From NCBI GenBank assembly GCA_015066385.1, contig SVOJ01000003.1:62001-126000 (forward strand): 64,000 nt of DNA. Direction: 5' to 3'. The stretch's first letter is position 1; the number at the start of each line of letters is the position of its first letter. Origin of the DNA: Oscillospiraceae bacterium (GTDB lineage: Bacteria; Bacillota; Clostridia; Oscillospirales; Acutalibacteraceae). Below are positions 1 to 8,610 of this stretch, one piece after another. Both the position numbers and the translations under genes were made by a program. The notes beneath the pieces were generated by a model, which saw only the letters and a list, made by a program, of their open reading frames with translations, was not told the origin of the DNA and did not search any database.

Positions 1-1
1 T

Positions 2-1291
2 ATGATGCTGATGAATATTCACGGTCAGCGAGACAGTCAGGATCTTCTGAATGCTGAGCAGCATTTTCAGTTTGTTGATAGTTACGGTGATCTTGAAGAA
101 AATTTCAATGCATATAAAACTGCTTTTGAGATTTGGTCTTCGTGTAAAGCGGAACTGAAAAAGGCCATACAGTCTGAAACCGACAAGGAACGCCGAATGG
201 ATCTTCTGCAATATCAGATCCGTGAGCTTGAGGTTGCTGATATCAGAATTGGTGAACGAGAGCAGTTGAATGCACAGAAAAAGATGATTCGTAATCTTGA
301 TAAACTCAACAAAGCTTTGAACGGTGCGTTTGTTTCTCTTGACAATGCAGTTTCGTCAGTTGACCATGCTGTGCATTGCATTGATGAGGCTTCAAAAGTC
401 AGTCCGTCAGTTTCGGTTTTGAATACAAGTCTGCAGGAAGCAATATCTATTCTTTATGATTGCCGTGAGGAAACATCCTCTGTCTTGTCACAGGTAGATG
501 GTGCGGATTCGGATCTTGATCAAATCGAAGAACGACTCGACCTTTTATACCGTCTTTCCAAAAAATACGGCAACGATGAAGGGCAGATGCTTAACTTTTT
601 GCAGGATTGCCGTGAGGAATATGACAGGCTTATCAATGCGCAGGCGGTTATAGAAAAATTACAAGTGAAATGTGATAAAGCGGAACAGGAATTGCTTGCC
701 GTTGCAAAAATACTTTCCGATAAACGAAAGTCTGCGGCGGAAAAACTTCGCTTGTGCATTGAAGATGAACTTCATTTTCTGGATATGCCCAATGCAAGTT
801 TTCTTGTGCATTTCATGTCAACAGAACCGACTGAAACGGGAGCGGATAATATTGAATTTTATATTACGGCAAATCCCGGTGAGGATCCGAAACCTTTGGC
901 AAAAGTTGCATCCGGAGGTGAATTGTCCCGTGTTATGCTGGCTATCAAAAATGCGCTTGCGGACAAGGACATTGTGTCTACGCTGATTTTTGATGAAATT
1001 GATGCAGGGGTCAGCGGCAGAGCAGCTGAAAAGATCGGTAAAAAACTCAAGCAGGCGGCAAAAAACAGGCAGGTGCTTTGCATTACGCATCTTTCGCAGA
1101 TTGCCAGCCGCGCCGATGCGCATTTTTTAATAGAAAAAAATGTGCGTGATGAAAAGACTTACACTTCCATTTCTGCGCTTGATATCGATGGCAGAATCAA
1201 TGAACTCGCCCGCATGAACGGCGGAATCACGCTTACGCAAGTCCACCGTGATGCCGCAAGGCAACTGTTGGTGGATGCAGGTGTGTTATAA
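2..1291 (+). CDS. recN: DNA repair ATPase RecN (5' end outside window)
   Basis: This is the C-terminal 429 residues or so of RecN, the SMC-like ATPase that acts early in double-strand break repair; the N-terminal Walker A part lies upstream of the window. The visible part starts near the conserved NIHGQRDSQDLL segment. A long coiled-coil-rich middle follows (about residues 30-270). The C-terminal ATPase half has the ABC signature ASGGELSRVMLAIK, the Walker B stretch STLIFDEIDAGVSG and the switch segment VLCITHLSQIASRAD. The stop codon is at 1289-1291, eleven bases before the -35 box of the tyrS leader. In many Firmicutes recN follows argR and the rRNA methylase gene; that side is not visible. 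The family call is secure. The apparent ATG at 2 is internal. Confidence 0.95.
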   Translation: MMLMNIHGQRDSQDLLNAEQHFQFVDSYGDLEENFNAYKTAFEIWSSCKAELKKAIQSETDKERRMDLLQYQIRELEVADIRIGEREQLNAQKKMIRNLDKLNKALNGAFVSLDNAVSSVDHAVHCIDEASKVSPSVSVLNTSLQEAISILYDCREETSSVLSQVDGADSDLDQIEERLDLLYRLSKKYGNDEGQMLNFLQDCREEYDRLINAQAVIEKLQVKCDKAEQELLAVAKILSDKRKSAAEKLRLCIEDELHFLDMPNASFLVHFMSTEPTETGADNIEFYITANPGEDPKPLAKVASGGELSRVMLAIKNALADKDIVSTLIFDEIDAGVSGRAAEKIGKKLKQAAKNRQVLCITHLSQIASRADAHFLIEKNVRDEKTYTSISALDIDGRINELARMNGGITLTQVHRDAARQLLVDAGVL

Positions 1292-1302
1292 AAAGAAAAT
1301 GC

Positions 1303-1331
1303 TTGACAATTATTTTTCATATGTGTATAAT
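1303..1331 (+). promoter_or_regulatory. Sigma-A promoter for tyrS
   Basis: TTGACA (1303-1308) and TATAAT (1326-1331) are separated by 17 bp. Transcription should begin near 1338, just upstream of the T-box leader. Confidence 0.85.
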
Positions 1332-1337
1332 ACATTC

Positions 1338-1597
1338 AATGGCGAAGACGGGAAGAAGTAACCCTGCATCCGATGCGAAGAGAGGTTTCGGTTGGTGTAA
1401 GAAACCGTGAGGGGCGAGTGAAATACATCCCTGAGCTGCAATGCTGAATAAATCAGTAGGCGTTGCCGTGCGCGCACGTTACAGCGCCGGAAGTTTTTTG
1501 ACTTCGTAAGGTCATATCCGCGAGGATGTGATAAACTGAGGTGGTACCACGCATATTCTGCGTCCTCGGAATATATCCGGGGACGTTATTTTTTTTC
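1338..1597 (+). promoter_or_regulatory. Tyrosine T-box leader with antiterminator and terminator
   Basis: This leader of about 260 nt senses uncharged tRNA-Tyr and controls tyrS by transcription antitermination. The T-box sequence GAGGTGGTACCACGC lies at about 1538-1552 and can pair with the tRNA acceptor end. It is followed by a G+C-rich hairpin (about 1561-1587, arms CGTCC-TCGG and CCGG-GGACG) and a T run at 1589-1596, which form the intrinsic terminator. A UAC triplet at 1424-1426, in the AGTGAAATACATCCC segment of the first stem region, is the likely specifier codon and matches Tyr. The stem III-type motif AATCAGTAGG occurs at about 1450-1460. The specifier assignment comes from reading by eye, not from a folded model. 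Confidence 0.9.
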
Positions 1598-1612
1598 AGG
1601 AGGAAAAAATAT

Positions 1613-2839
1613 ATGACTGTTTTTGAAGAACTCAAAGCAAGAGGTTTGATTGCGCAGACAACAGATGAAGAAAAAATCAAGGATCTTATCACCAACGAAA
1701 AGATTCGTTTCTATATCGGTTTTGATCCCACGGCAGACAGCCTTCATGTCGGCCATTTTGTACAGGTCATGGTTATGGCACACATGCAGAGAGCGGGCCA
1801 TACTCCTATCGCACTGTTCGGTGGCGGCACGGGCATGGTCGGTGACCCTTCGGGCAAGACCGATATGAGAAAAATGCTCACCCGTGAAACCATCGATCAT
1901 AACATTGAATGCTTCCGCAAGCAGATGTCCCGTCTTGTTGACTTCTCTGACGGTAAAGCTGTCATGGTCAACAATGCAGACTGGTTGTTGAATCTCAACT
2001 ACATAAACTTCATGCGCGAAATCGGTGTTCATTTTTCCGTCAACCGTATGCTTGCCGCTGAATGCTACAAGCAGAGAATGGAAAAAGGTCTTACTTTCTT
2101 TGAAATGAACTACATGATCATGCAAAGCTATGACTTCCTGCATCTTGCACGCACACAGAATTGTATTATGCAACTCGGCGGCGATGATCAGTGGAGCAAT
2201 ATCATCGGCGGTATTGAGCTCAATCGTCGTTGTGACGGCAGGGAAGTCTACGGCATGACCTTCAATCTGCTTCTTACAAGTGAAGGTAAGAAGATGGGGA
2301 AGACCGAAGGCGGCGCCGTGTGGCTTGATCCCGAAAAGACCTCTCCGTATGAATTCTATCAGTACTGGAGAAATGTCGATGATGCCGATGTTATTAAGTG
2401 CCTCAAGATGCTGACCTTCGTTTCTCTTGAAGAAATTGCAGAGTACGAAAAATGCACCGGCAGTGAACTCAATGCGGTCAAGGAAAGACTTGCTTACGAA
2501 GTCACAAAACTCATTCACGGTGAAGAAGAAGCCGAAAAGGCAAGAGCGACCGCAAAGGCTTTGTTCTCCAATAATGTTGATGTGTCCACTATGCCGAGTT
2601 CTGCGATCAGTGAAACTGATTTTATTGACGGCGGTATTCAGTTGACTGCACTTCTTGCGGCTACCAAACTTGCCCCTTCCAAAGGGGAAGCAAGAAGACT
2701 CATTGAGCAGGGCGGCATTTCTGTTGATGATGAAAAAATGACGGCTGTCAATACTGTCATTTCAAAGGATGCTTTTGATAAAGGATATATCGTTGTCAAA
2801 AAAGGTAAGAAAGTTTTCCTGAAAGTTGTTATCGGATAA
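1613..2839 (+). CDS. tyrS: Tyrosyl-tRNA synthetase
   Basis: Class I aminoacyl-tRNA synthetase of 408 aa that charges tRNA-Tyr in the cytoplasm. The Rossmann catalytic core carries the HIGH-type motif HVGH (residues 45-48, in [13 protein letters not shown]), the tyrosine/ATP pocket segment [11 protein letters not shown] and a KMSKS-type loop KMGKT. A C-terminal S4-like RNA-binding domain follows ([19 protein letters not shown]). The start is the ATG at 1613, seven bases after the AGGAGG site; the frame stays open upstream to 1541, but that stretch is T-box leader. Expression is controlled by the tyrosine T-box immediately upstream. Length and motifs are normal for the bacterial TyrRS family. 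Confidence 0.97.
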   Translation: MTVFEELKARGLIAQTTDEEKIKDLITNEKIRFYIGFDPTADSLHVGHFVQVMVMAHMQRAGHTPIALFGGGTGMVGDPSGKTDMRKMLTRETIDHNIECFRKQMSRLVDFSDGKAVMVNNADWLLNLNYINFMREIGVHFSVNRMLAAECYKQRMEKGLTFFEMNYMIMQSYDFLHLARTQNCIMQLGGDDQWSNIIGGIELNRRCDGREVYGMTFNLLLTSEGKKMGKTEGGAVWLDPEKTSPYEFYQYWRNVDDADVIKCLKMLTFVSLEEIAEYEKCTGSELNAVKERLAYEVTKLIHGEEEAEKARATAKALFSNNVDVSTMPSSAISETDFIDGGIQLTALLAATKLAPSKGEARRLIEQGGISVDDEKMTAVNTVISKDAFDKGYIVVKKGKKVFLKVVIG

Positions 2840-2851
2840 ATTTAATCTGTC

Positions 2852-2880
2852 GGGGTGTCTTCGGACACCCCTTATTTTTT
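2852..2880 (+). terminator. Terminator after tyrS
   Basis: Perfect 8-bp stem GGGGTGTC/GACACCCC closed by a TTCG tetraloop, followed by TTATTTTTT. Confidence 0.9.
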
Positions 2881-2886
2881 TTGCAC

Positions 2887-2920
2887 AAAAAAAAGACTTG
2901 CCCGGAAAGAGCAAGTCTTA
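2887..2920 (-). terminator. Terminator after fhs
   Basis: Read on the minus strand: stem AAGACTTGC/GCAAGTCTT followed by a run of eight T. It ends the guaB-fhs transcript and faces the tyrS terminator. Confidence 0.9.
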
Positions 2921-2934
2921 ATATATTTTTATAA

Positions 2935-4602
2935 TCAGAACAAACCGGAAATAACACCGTTTTCATCCACATCAATTCTTTCAGCGGCAGGTGCTTTCGG
3001 AAGTCCCGGCATGGTCATAATGTCGCCCGTCAGCACAACAATAAAGCCTGCGCCGTTGGAGATTTTGACATTCTTGACCGTGATTTCAAAGTTTTCGGGG
3101 GCACCGAGTTTGGTAGCATCATCCGAAAAACTGTATTGTGTTTTTGCAACACAGATGGGCAATTTGTCAAAACCGAGTTTTGTCAGATTGTCAATCTGTT
3201 TTTTTGCCGCGGGAAGAATGTTGACACCGTTGCCACCGTAAACACGCTTTGCAACTGTTGCAATCTTTTCTTCAATGCTCATATCAAGGTCATAACTGAA
3301 GGAGAAGTCATTTTCTTCTTCACAAAGACGAATCACTTCTTCTGCCAGTTCCTTGCCGCCTTCGCCGCCGTTTGCCCAAACGGTGGAAAGAACGGTGTTA
3401 ACGCCGAGTGCACGGCATTTTTCAATGATGAGATTGATTTCTGCATCCGTGTCGGTCGGAAAACGGTTGACAGCAACCACACAAGGCAGTTTGTAGACAT
3501 TGCGGATGTTGGAAACGTGACGAAGAAGATTGGGAAGACCTTTTTCGAGTGCCTCAAGGTTTTCCGTGCCGAGTTCTGTTTTGGCAAGACCACCGTGCAT
3601 TTTAAGTGCACGAACCGTTGCAACCATAACAACGGCAGACGGTTTCAGGCCTGCATACCTGCACTTGATATCAAAGAACTTCTGTGCGCCGAGATCTGCA
3701 CCGAAGCCTGCTTCCGTAACGGCATAATCGCCCAGTTTCATTGCCATTCTGGTAGCAATGACAGAGTTGCAGCCGTGTGCGATATTTGCAAACGGGCCAC
3801 CATGTACAAAGGCGGGCGTTCCTTCAAGAGTCTGTACAAGATTGGGTTTAAGGGCATCTTTCAGCAATGCTGCCATTGCACCTGCGGCATTCAACTGACC
3901 TGCTGTAACGGGTTCTTCGTTATAAGTATAACCGACAATAATGCGGGAAAGTCTTTCTTTGAGATCTGTGATAGAGGAAGAAAGGCAGAGAACAGCCATG
4001 ATTTCACTTGCAACCGTAATATCGTAGCCATCTTCACGGGGAACACCGTTGATTCTGCCGCCGAGACCGTCGGTTACAAAACGCAACTGTCTGTCGTTCA
4101 TGTCAACACAGCGTTTCCATGTAATTCTTCTGGGGTCAATGTTCAGTGCGTTGCCCTGATAAATGTGGTTGTCAAGCATGGCGGCAAGCAGGTTGTTGGC
4201 TGCGCCGATGGCATGGAAGTCACCTGTGAAATGCAGGTTGATATCTTCCATGGGGATGACCTGCGCCCAACCGCCGCCTGCGGCACCGCCTTTGATGCCG
4301 AACACGGGGCCGAGAGAGGGCTCACGAAGGGCGACAACAACATTTTTGCCGATCTTGCGAAGACCGTCTGCAAGGCCGATGGTGGTTGTTGTTTTGCCTT
4401 CGCCTGCGGGGGTGGGCGTGATGGCGGTAACAAGAATCAGTTTTCCGTCTTTTCTGTCACTTTCTTTAAGTAAAGACAGGTCAACCTTTGCTTTGTTTCT
4501 GCCGTATAATTCAAGATACTTGTCGTCAACGCCTGCGGTTGCGGCAATTTCGGAAATGTGTTTCGGGGTAACGGACTGGGCAATTTCAATATCGGTAAGC
4601 AT
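2935..4602 (-). CDS. fhs: Formate-tetrahydrofolate ligase
   Basis: ATP-dependent ligase (555 aa, usual length) that joins formate to tetrahydrofolate to give 10-formyl-THF, the one-carbon donor for purine synthesis and the entry step of the methyl branch in acetogens. The nucleotide-binding loop [13 protein letters not shown] is at residues 63-74. Other conserved segments include [19 protein letters not shown] and [10 protein letters not shown]-like [17 protein letters not shown]. The ATG at 4602 has GGAGG eight bases upstream. The gene begins 30 bp after the guaB stop with no terminator between, so it is probably read from the guaB promoter. A purine role fits that neighbour. No other Wood-Ljungdahl gene is in the window, so acetogenesis cannot be claimed. 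Confidence 0.96.
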   Translation of the reverse strand: MLTDIEIAQSVTPKHISEIAATAGVDDKYLELYGRNKAKVDLSLLKESDRKDGKLILVTAITPTPAGEGKTTTTIGLADGLRKIGKNVVVALREPSLGPVFGIKGGAAGGGWAQVIPMEDINLHFTGDFHAIGAANNLLAAMLDNHIYQGNALNIDPRRITWKRCVDMNDRQLRFVTDGLGGRINGVPREDGYDITVASEIMAVLCLSSSITDLKERLSRIIVGYTYNEEPVTAGQLNAAGAMAALLKDALKPNLVQTLEGTPAFVHGGPFANIAHGCNSVIATRMAMKLGDYAVTEAGFGADLGAQKFFDIKCRYAGLKPSAVVMVATVRALKMHGGLAKTELGTENLEALEKGLPNLLRHVSNIRNVYKLPCVVAVNRFPTDTDAEINLIIEKCRALGVNTVLSTVWANGGEGGKELAEEVIRLCEEENDFSFSYDLDMSIEEKIATVAKRVYGGNGVNILPAAKKQIDNLTKLGFDKLPICVAKTQYSFSDDATKLGAPENFEITVKNVKISNGAGFIVVLTGDIMTMPGLPKAPAAERIDVDENGVISGLF

Positions 4603-4632
4603 CGATGAAACCTCCGTTAAAACTTAATTCGA

Positions 4633-6135
4633 TCAGATCGGTGTGCTTGCATTTTTGAGGGTTACGTCGTGGTATCCGCCTTCAACGATGCTGGTTGCGG
4701 AAACAAGTGTGATTTTTGCATCTCTCTGCAGGTCGGGAATATTTGTAACACCGCAGTTGCACATGGTGGATTTTACTTTATAAAGGCTCTTTGCAACGTT
4801 GTCGCGAAGAGAACCGGCATAGGTGACATAGGAGTCAACACCTTCTTCGAAAGAAAGTTTTGCCTTGCCGCCGAGGTCATATCTCTGCCAGTTGCGGGCA
4901 CGATTGGAGCCTTCGCCCCAATACTCCTTAACATACTGGCCGTTTACAATCAACTTGTTTGTCGGGCTTTCGTCGAAACGGGCAAAATATCTGCCGAGCA
5001 TCATGAAATCAGCACCCATGGCAAGAGCGAGGGTCATGTGGTAGTCGTGTACAATACCGCCGTCTGAGCAAAGCGGAATATAAACGCCGGTTTCTTCAAA
5101 ATATTTATCTCTTGCTGCGGCAACTTCGATAACAGCAGTAGCCTGACCTCTGCCGATACCTTTCTGTTCACGGGTAATGCAGATAGAACCGCCGCCGATG
5201 CCGATCTTGATGAAGTCTGCGCCTGCATCTGCAAGGAAGCGGAAACCGTCCGCATCAACAACGTTACCTGCACCGACTTTTACGCTGTCGCCGTATTTTG
5301 CGCGGATAAAGTCGATTGTGCGTTTCTGCCAGATTGAATAACCTTCGGAAGAGTCGATGCAAAGAACATCAGCACCGGCTTCAACAAGGGCCGGAACACG
5401 CTTTTCATAGTCCATGGTGTTAATACCGGCACCAACCATAAAACGCTTATTTGCATCAAGCATTTCGTTGGGATTTTCTTTGTGACTTGCGTAGTCCTTG
5501 CGGAATACAAAATAAACAAGATTGCCGTTATCATCAACGATCGGCAGAGAATTGAGTTTGTGTTCCCAGATAATGTCATTTGCTTCCTTGAGAGTTGTAG
5601 TCAAGGGAGCGGTGATGAGTTTATCAATGGGGGTCATAAATTCGCAGACCTTTGTTTCGGGAGCCATGCGGCTGACACGGTAGTCGCGGCTTGTGACAAC
5701 ACCAAGCAGTTTGCCGTTAGCTTCGCCGTTGTCTGTCACGGCAACGGTGGAATGGTGGGTCAATTCAAACAGAGAAAGAACGTCTGCAAGGCTGTGATCG
5801 GGAGTCAGGTTGGAGTCGCTGACAACAAATCCTGCTTTGTAATTCTTGACTCTTGCAACCATTGCGGCTTCATCTTCAATGGACTGAGAGCCGTAAATAA
5901 AGGACATACCGCCTTCTTTTGCAAGTGCAATTGCAAGGGTGTCATTTGATACAGACTGCATAATGGCGGAAGTCATCGGAATGTTCAAAGATATAGCGGG
6001 TTCTTCGCCTTTTTTGAATTTGACAAGCGGAGTACGCAAGGAAACATTTGCAGGGATGCAGGTTTCGCTTGTGTAGCCGGGAATAAGAAGATATTCACTG
6101 AAAGTATGCGACGGTTCGTTGTAGTAGTGTGCCAT
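4633..6135 (-). CDS. guaB: IMP dehydrogenase, Tritrichomonas-like type
   Basis: Oxidises IMP to XMP with NAD+, the committed step of GMP synthesis (500 aa). A TIM-barrel catalytic domain is interrupted by two CBS-type repeats (about residues 100-220, with TSRDYR and the [10 protein letters not shown] segment). The active-site loop [18 protein letters not shown] puts the catalytic Cys at residue 319. The mobile flap NWQRYDLGG supplies Arg418-Tyr419, and Asp261, Asp358 and Arg382 are present. These numbers are the ones I remember for the protozoan Tritrichomonas foetus enzyme, and the N-terminus ([17 protein letters not shown]) and the ICITREQKG loop also resemble it, unlike the usual ICTTR loop of B. 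subtilis-type GuaB. The start ATG has GGAGG nearby. First gene of a guaB-fhs unit. Confidence 0.95.
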   Translation of the reverse strand: MAHYYNEPSHTFSEYLLIPGYTSETCIPANVSLRTPLVKFKKGEEPAISLNIPMTSAIMQSVSNDTLAIALAKEGGMSFIYGSQSIEDEAAMVARVKNYKAGFVVSDSNLTPDHSLADVLSLFELTHHSTVAVTDNGEANGKLLGVVTSRDYRVSRMAPETKVCEFMTPIDKLITAPLTTTLKEANDIIWEHKLNSLPIVDDNGNLVYFVFRKDYASHKENPNEMLDANKRFMVGAGINTMDYEKRVPALVEAGADVLCIDSSEGYSIWQKRTIDFIRAKYGDSVKVGAGNVVDADGFRFLADAGADFIKIGIGGGSICITREQKGIGRGQATAVIEVAAARDKYFEETGVYIPLCSDGGIVHDYHMTLALAMGADFMMLGRYFARFDESPTNKLIVNGQYVKEYWGEGSNRARNWQRYDLGGKAKLSFEEGVDSYVTYAGSLRDNVAKSLYKVKSTMCNCGVTNIPDLQRDAKITLVSATSIVEGGYHDVTLKNASTPI

Positions 6136-6182
6136 TTACGGTATTCCTCCTCATTATGTATGATAATTTTATATTAACATAC

Positions 6183-6211
6183 ATTATACAATGTTCAATG
6201 CATGAAGTCAA
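6183..6211 (-). promoter_or_regulatory. Sigma-A promoter for guaB-fhs
   Basis: On the minus strand TTGACT (6206-6211) and TATAAT (6183-6188) are 17 bp apart. The promoter lies in the 122-bp gap after the shortened regulator gene. Confidence 0.85.
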
Positions 6212-6257
6212 TCGACACTTTCGGAAAAATAAAAAGATTTTTAGTGTCGGTTTTTAG

Positions 6258-7325
6258 TTATTGCGACTTTTTTCGTCTTCTTGTTCGTCTGATTTGCTGT
6301 TCGAGGCGCCCATCACGAATGAAAGCACTCAGGGCCAGTTGTTCTAATTTTGATGCAGTTTGATTGTAAAGATACATTCTGTCTTTATAATTCTCCATCA
6401 GTGCCGTCGGCAGAACAAGATAACTGATTCGGATTCCGGGAATCAGAAGTTTTGAAAATGTTCCGAGATAGGCGACGCATTTTCCCGCATCAAGTCCTTG
6501 CAGGGACGGCGCAATGTGTCCGGGTTGCAGTTCACTGCCGTAGTCATCTTCTGCAATTATTATATGATTATTCTTTGCAAACTGCAGAAGTTTCATTCTT
6601 TGTGTGATGGGCATGATATGTCCGTTGCAGTCTTCATGAGATGGAAACAGATATAACAATCCGATGTTCTGTTCACGTAGTTCTTGCAAGTTATCCGGCA
6701 AAATGTCATAATGATAAACCGCGGCACCATGATCCTCGAAAACCGCGGCACCTTGTTTGAAAACCGGTCCTGCGACGGCAACATTTGCCGGTTGTCTGCA
6801 AAGTGCATATAACAGATGCAGAAGTGTTTGTGTGCCTGCACCGATCACAATATTTTCAGCGGTGCAGTATACTTCTCTGTTTTTGATCAGATATTCACAA
6901 ACGGCGCTTCTCAGTTCCGGTTCTCCCTGCGGGTGGCCGTACCCGAGCAGTCTGTCTGTGTTGCGAAGTGCACTTTTTAGATATCTTTGCCACAATGCAA
7001 AGTCAAAGTCGGTTGCACTTTCTGAAGCAGAAAATTCAATATCTTCAATTTGATTGAAGTTTCTGTCGTTTTCATTTTCTTTCTGAACGTCTGCAAAATC
7101 GGCAGTGCAGACGTAATAACCGCTTTGCGGCTTGCTTTGCACATAGCCTTCCGCTGTCAGTTGCAGATAGGCGGTTTCAACAGTGGTTTTACTTATTGCC
7201 AGTTCTTGTGCGCAACGTCTGACAGAAGGCAATTTGGTTCCGGCCGGAAATGTTCCGTCAACGATCAATTCCTTAAAATGATTATACAATTGCATATACA
7301 GAGTTGATTGTTTATCTTCGAACAT
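6258..7325 (-). CDS. MocR/PdxR-type regulator, C-terminally shortened
   Basis: GntR-family regulator fused to a fold-type I aminotransferase domain, 355 aa. Residues 1-75 form the winged helix (LYMQLYNHFKELIVDGTFPAGTKLPSVR, then ELAISKTTVETAYLQLTAEGYVQS). From about residue 100 the aminotransferase-like part has the PLP-site segments IAEDDYGSEL and LGTFSKLLIPGIR, where the Lys of FSK would bind PLP. MocR proteins usually run to about 450-480 aa; this one stops after a basic EQQIRRTRRRKKSQ tail and lacks roughly the last 100 residues of the small domain. Only 122 bp separate its stop from guaB, and neither other frame resumes the domain, so the tail has been deleted rather than frameshifted. 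It is divergent from pdxK, which suggests pyridoxal-responsive control. It may be decaying or may still function. Confidence 0.8.
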   Translation of the reverse strand: MFEDKQSTLYMQLYNHFKELIVDGTFPAGTKLPSVRRCAQELAISKTTVETAYLQLTAEGYVQSKPQSGYYVCTADFADVQKENENDRNFNQIEDIEFSASESATDFDFALWQRYLKSALRNTDRLLGYGHPQGEPELRSAVCEYLIKNREVYCTAENIVIGAGTQTLLHLLYALCRQPANVAVAGPVFKQGAAVFEDHGAAVYHYDILPDNLQELREQNIGLLYLFPSHEDCNGHIMPITQRMKLLQFAKNNHIIIAEDDYGSELQPGHIAPSLQGLDAGKCVAYLGTFSKLLIPGIRISYLVLPTALMENYKDRMYLYNQTASKLEQLALSAFIRDGRLEQQIRRTRRRKKSQ

Positions 7326-7346
7326 AAATTAAACCCTTTCAAGTTA

Positions 7347-7396
7347 AACTGACCATGTAAAAAATATTGGTATTGACTATTTATTTAAGGTCAGTT
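7347..7396. promoter_or_regulatory. Inverted repeat, candidate MocR operator, in the divergent region
   Basis: AACTGACC (7347-7354) and GGTCAGTT (7389-7396) form a perfect 8-bp inverted repeat with centres 42 bp apart, about four helical turns. A TTGACT lies between them (7373-7378), and TATAGT (7403-7408) lies after the second arm on the pdxK side. The 24-bp distance between these two boxes is too long for ordinary sigma-A use, which fits an activated or remodelled promoter. Binding by the neighbouring regulator is inference. Confidence 0.5.
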
Positions 7397-7453
7397 CTTG
7401 TGTATAGTATAACTTGCAAAAAATGAAAAATCAAGATACGGAGGATGAAAAAA

Positions 7454-8287
7454 ATGAAAATCAAACGTTGTGCTGCAGTGCATGATATTTCCTGTATCGG
7501 TAAATGCTCCCTGACGGTGGCTTTGCCGGTGTTATCTGCCATGGGAATTGAGGTGGCAAGTGTGCCGACTGCTGTTTTGTCAACCCATACGGCGGGTTTC
7601 AACGGTTATACTTTTCACGATCTGACGGATGAACTTCCGAAAATCACTGCACACTGGAAAAAAGAAAATATTGAACTGGATGCGATTTATACCGGCTATC
7701 TCGGTTCTTTTGCACAGTTGCAGTTTGTATCTGATATGATTGATGATTTTAAAACGGATTCTCTGTGCGTGGTAATTGATCCCGTTATGGCGGACCACGG
7801 CAAGCTGTATACGGGCTTTACCCCTGAATTTGCACTTGAAATGGGAAAACTCTGCGCGAAAGCTGATGTTATTGTTCCCAATCTTACCGAAGCTGCTTTC
7901 ATGCTCGGTGAAGAATATAATGAAAATTATGACAAAGATAGCATCAGAGCCTTGCTTTTGCGGTTGGCGGATTTGGGGGCAAAGAAAGTGGTACTCACCG
8001 GTGTCAGTTATGAGGATGATAAACTCGGCTGTGCAACCTATGATTCACAATCGGGCGAGTTCGGCGAATATTTTACCGAAAAACTGCCCGTAGCCATGCA
8101 TGGAACAGGGGATGTTTACGCTTCTGCTTTTACGGGCGCGTATATGAACGGAAAGTCATTGATTGATGCCGCCGCATCGGCATGTGATTTTACTTGTGCT
8201 TGCATCAAAGCCACTATGGATGATATTGAAAATCATTGGTATTCCGTGAAGTTTGAAAAGTGTCTTCACTTGCTGACAAATAAATAA
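7454..8287 (+). CDS. pdxK: Pyridoxal/pyridoxine kinase
   Basis: Ribokinase-fold kinase of 277 aa that phosphorylates pyridoxal, pyridoxine or pyridoxamine in the vitamin B6 salvage pathway. The N-terminus (AAVHDISCIGKCSLTVALPVL) and the substrate segment VLSTHTAGFNGYTF are typical. The phosphate/ATP-binding end has DPVMADHGKLYTGF, VVLTGVSY and the anion-hole motif HGTGDVYASAF with the catalytic Asp. I chose the ATG at 7454 because GGAGG at 7440-7444 is nine bases before it; the in-frame ATG at 7445 directly touches that site. A MocR/PdxR-type regulator is divergent, and a strong terminator follows. Family members can also act on hydroxymethylpyrimidine, but the sequence pattern fits PdxK best. 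Confidence 0.93.
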   Translation: MKIKRCAAVHDISCIGKCSLTVALPVLSAMGIEVASVPTAVLSTHTAGFNGYTFHDLTDELPKITAHWKKENIELDAIYTGYLGSFAQLQFVSDMIDDFKTDSLCVVIDPVMADHGKLYTGFTPEFALEMGKLCAKADVIVPNLTEAAFMLGEEYNENYDKDSIRALLLRLADLGAKKVVLTGVSYEDDKLGCATYDSQSGEFGEYFTEKLPVAMHGTGDVYASAFTGAYMNGKSLIDAAASACDFTCACIKATMDDIENHWYSVKFEKCLHLLTNK

Positions 8288-8300
8288 GTTTAGTGCCGGA

Positions 8301-8343
8301 AGAAGACTTGCCGAAAATTTTGATCGGCAAGTCTTCTTTTTTT
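8301..8343 (+). terminator. Terminator after pdxK
   Basis: Perfect 14-bp stem AGAAGACTTGCCGA/TCGGCAAGTCTTCT with a 9-nt loop and a run of seven T. Confidence 0.92.
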
Positions 8344-8385
8344 GGTTAAAATGTTTAATGTATATTTTTTATTCTTCACCTCTAT

Positions 8386-8576
8386 ATGTTGTGGTTAGTC
8401 ATTTTATACAATGGACAATATGCTTAAAAAACACCACAAAATGTTGTGAACTTTTTTGACTAAAAGGGCATTTATAATGCAAATTGCTCAAAGAAAATCG
8501 AAAATATTGTACTAATTTCTCAAAAAGGTCTTGCAATTTTTAAAAAGTGAATGTATAATGAAGATGAAATGTTGTG
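8386..8576 (+). promoter_or_regulatory. Three ATGTTGTG boxes in a gene-free region
   Basis: The 323-bp gap between pdxK and the CdaR-type gene contains the octamer ATGTTGTG three times on the same strand: 8386-8393, 8441-8448 and 8569-8576. The middle copy is half of a dyad CACAA-AATG-TTGTG (8435-8448). The last copy lies just after the -10 box of the downstream promoter. This looks like an operator array, perhaps autoregulatory for the CdaR/PucR-type protein. Nothing else gene-like is visible in the gap. Confidence 0.45.
8531..8559 (+). promoter_or_regulatory. Promoter of the CdaR-type regulator gene
   Basis: TTGCAA (8531-8536) and TATAAT (8554-8559) with a 17-bp spacer. Confidence 0.8.
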
Positions 8577-8610
8577 ATTTTGCATAAATCTAAAACGAAG
8601 GAGTTTTCAT

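Noticed and set aside
1541-1612. N-terminal extension of TyrRS beginning in the leader
   Set aside because: The extra 24 codons are T-box and terminator sequence; AGGAGG points to the ATG at 1613.
1586-2518. Minus-strand open frame (310 codons) inside tyrS
   Set aside because: Lies fully antisense to tyrS and has no family resemblance.
3136-4473. Long open frame (445 codons) on the plus strand opposite fhs
   Set aside because: It mirrors fhs codon structure, is very Cys/Phe-rich, and has no ribosome site; fhs is unmistakable on the other strand.
2935-4602. Acetogenesis claim based on fhs
   Set aside because: Fhs also serves purine synthesis in non-acetogens, and no other Wood-Ljungdahl gene is present; the guaB neighbour favours the purine role.
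6140-6257. Frameshifted remainder of the MocR aminotransferase domain
   Set aside because: Other frames stop at once and show no matching residues; the stretch is the guaB promoter.
7373-7408. TTGACT/TATAGT as an ordinary sigma-A promoter of pdxK
   Set aside because: The boxes are 24 bp apart, too far for normal recognition; kept only as part of the regulatory region.
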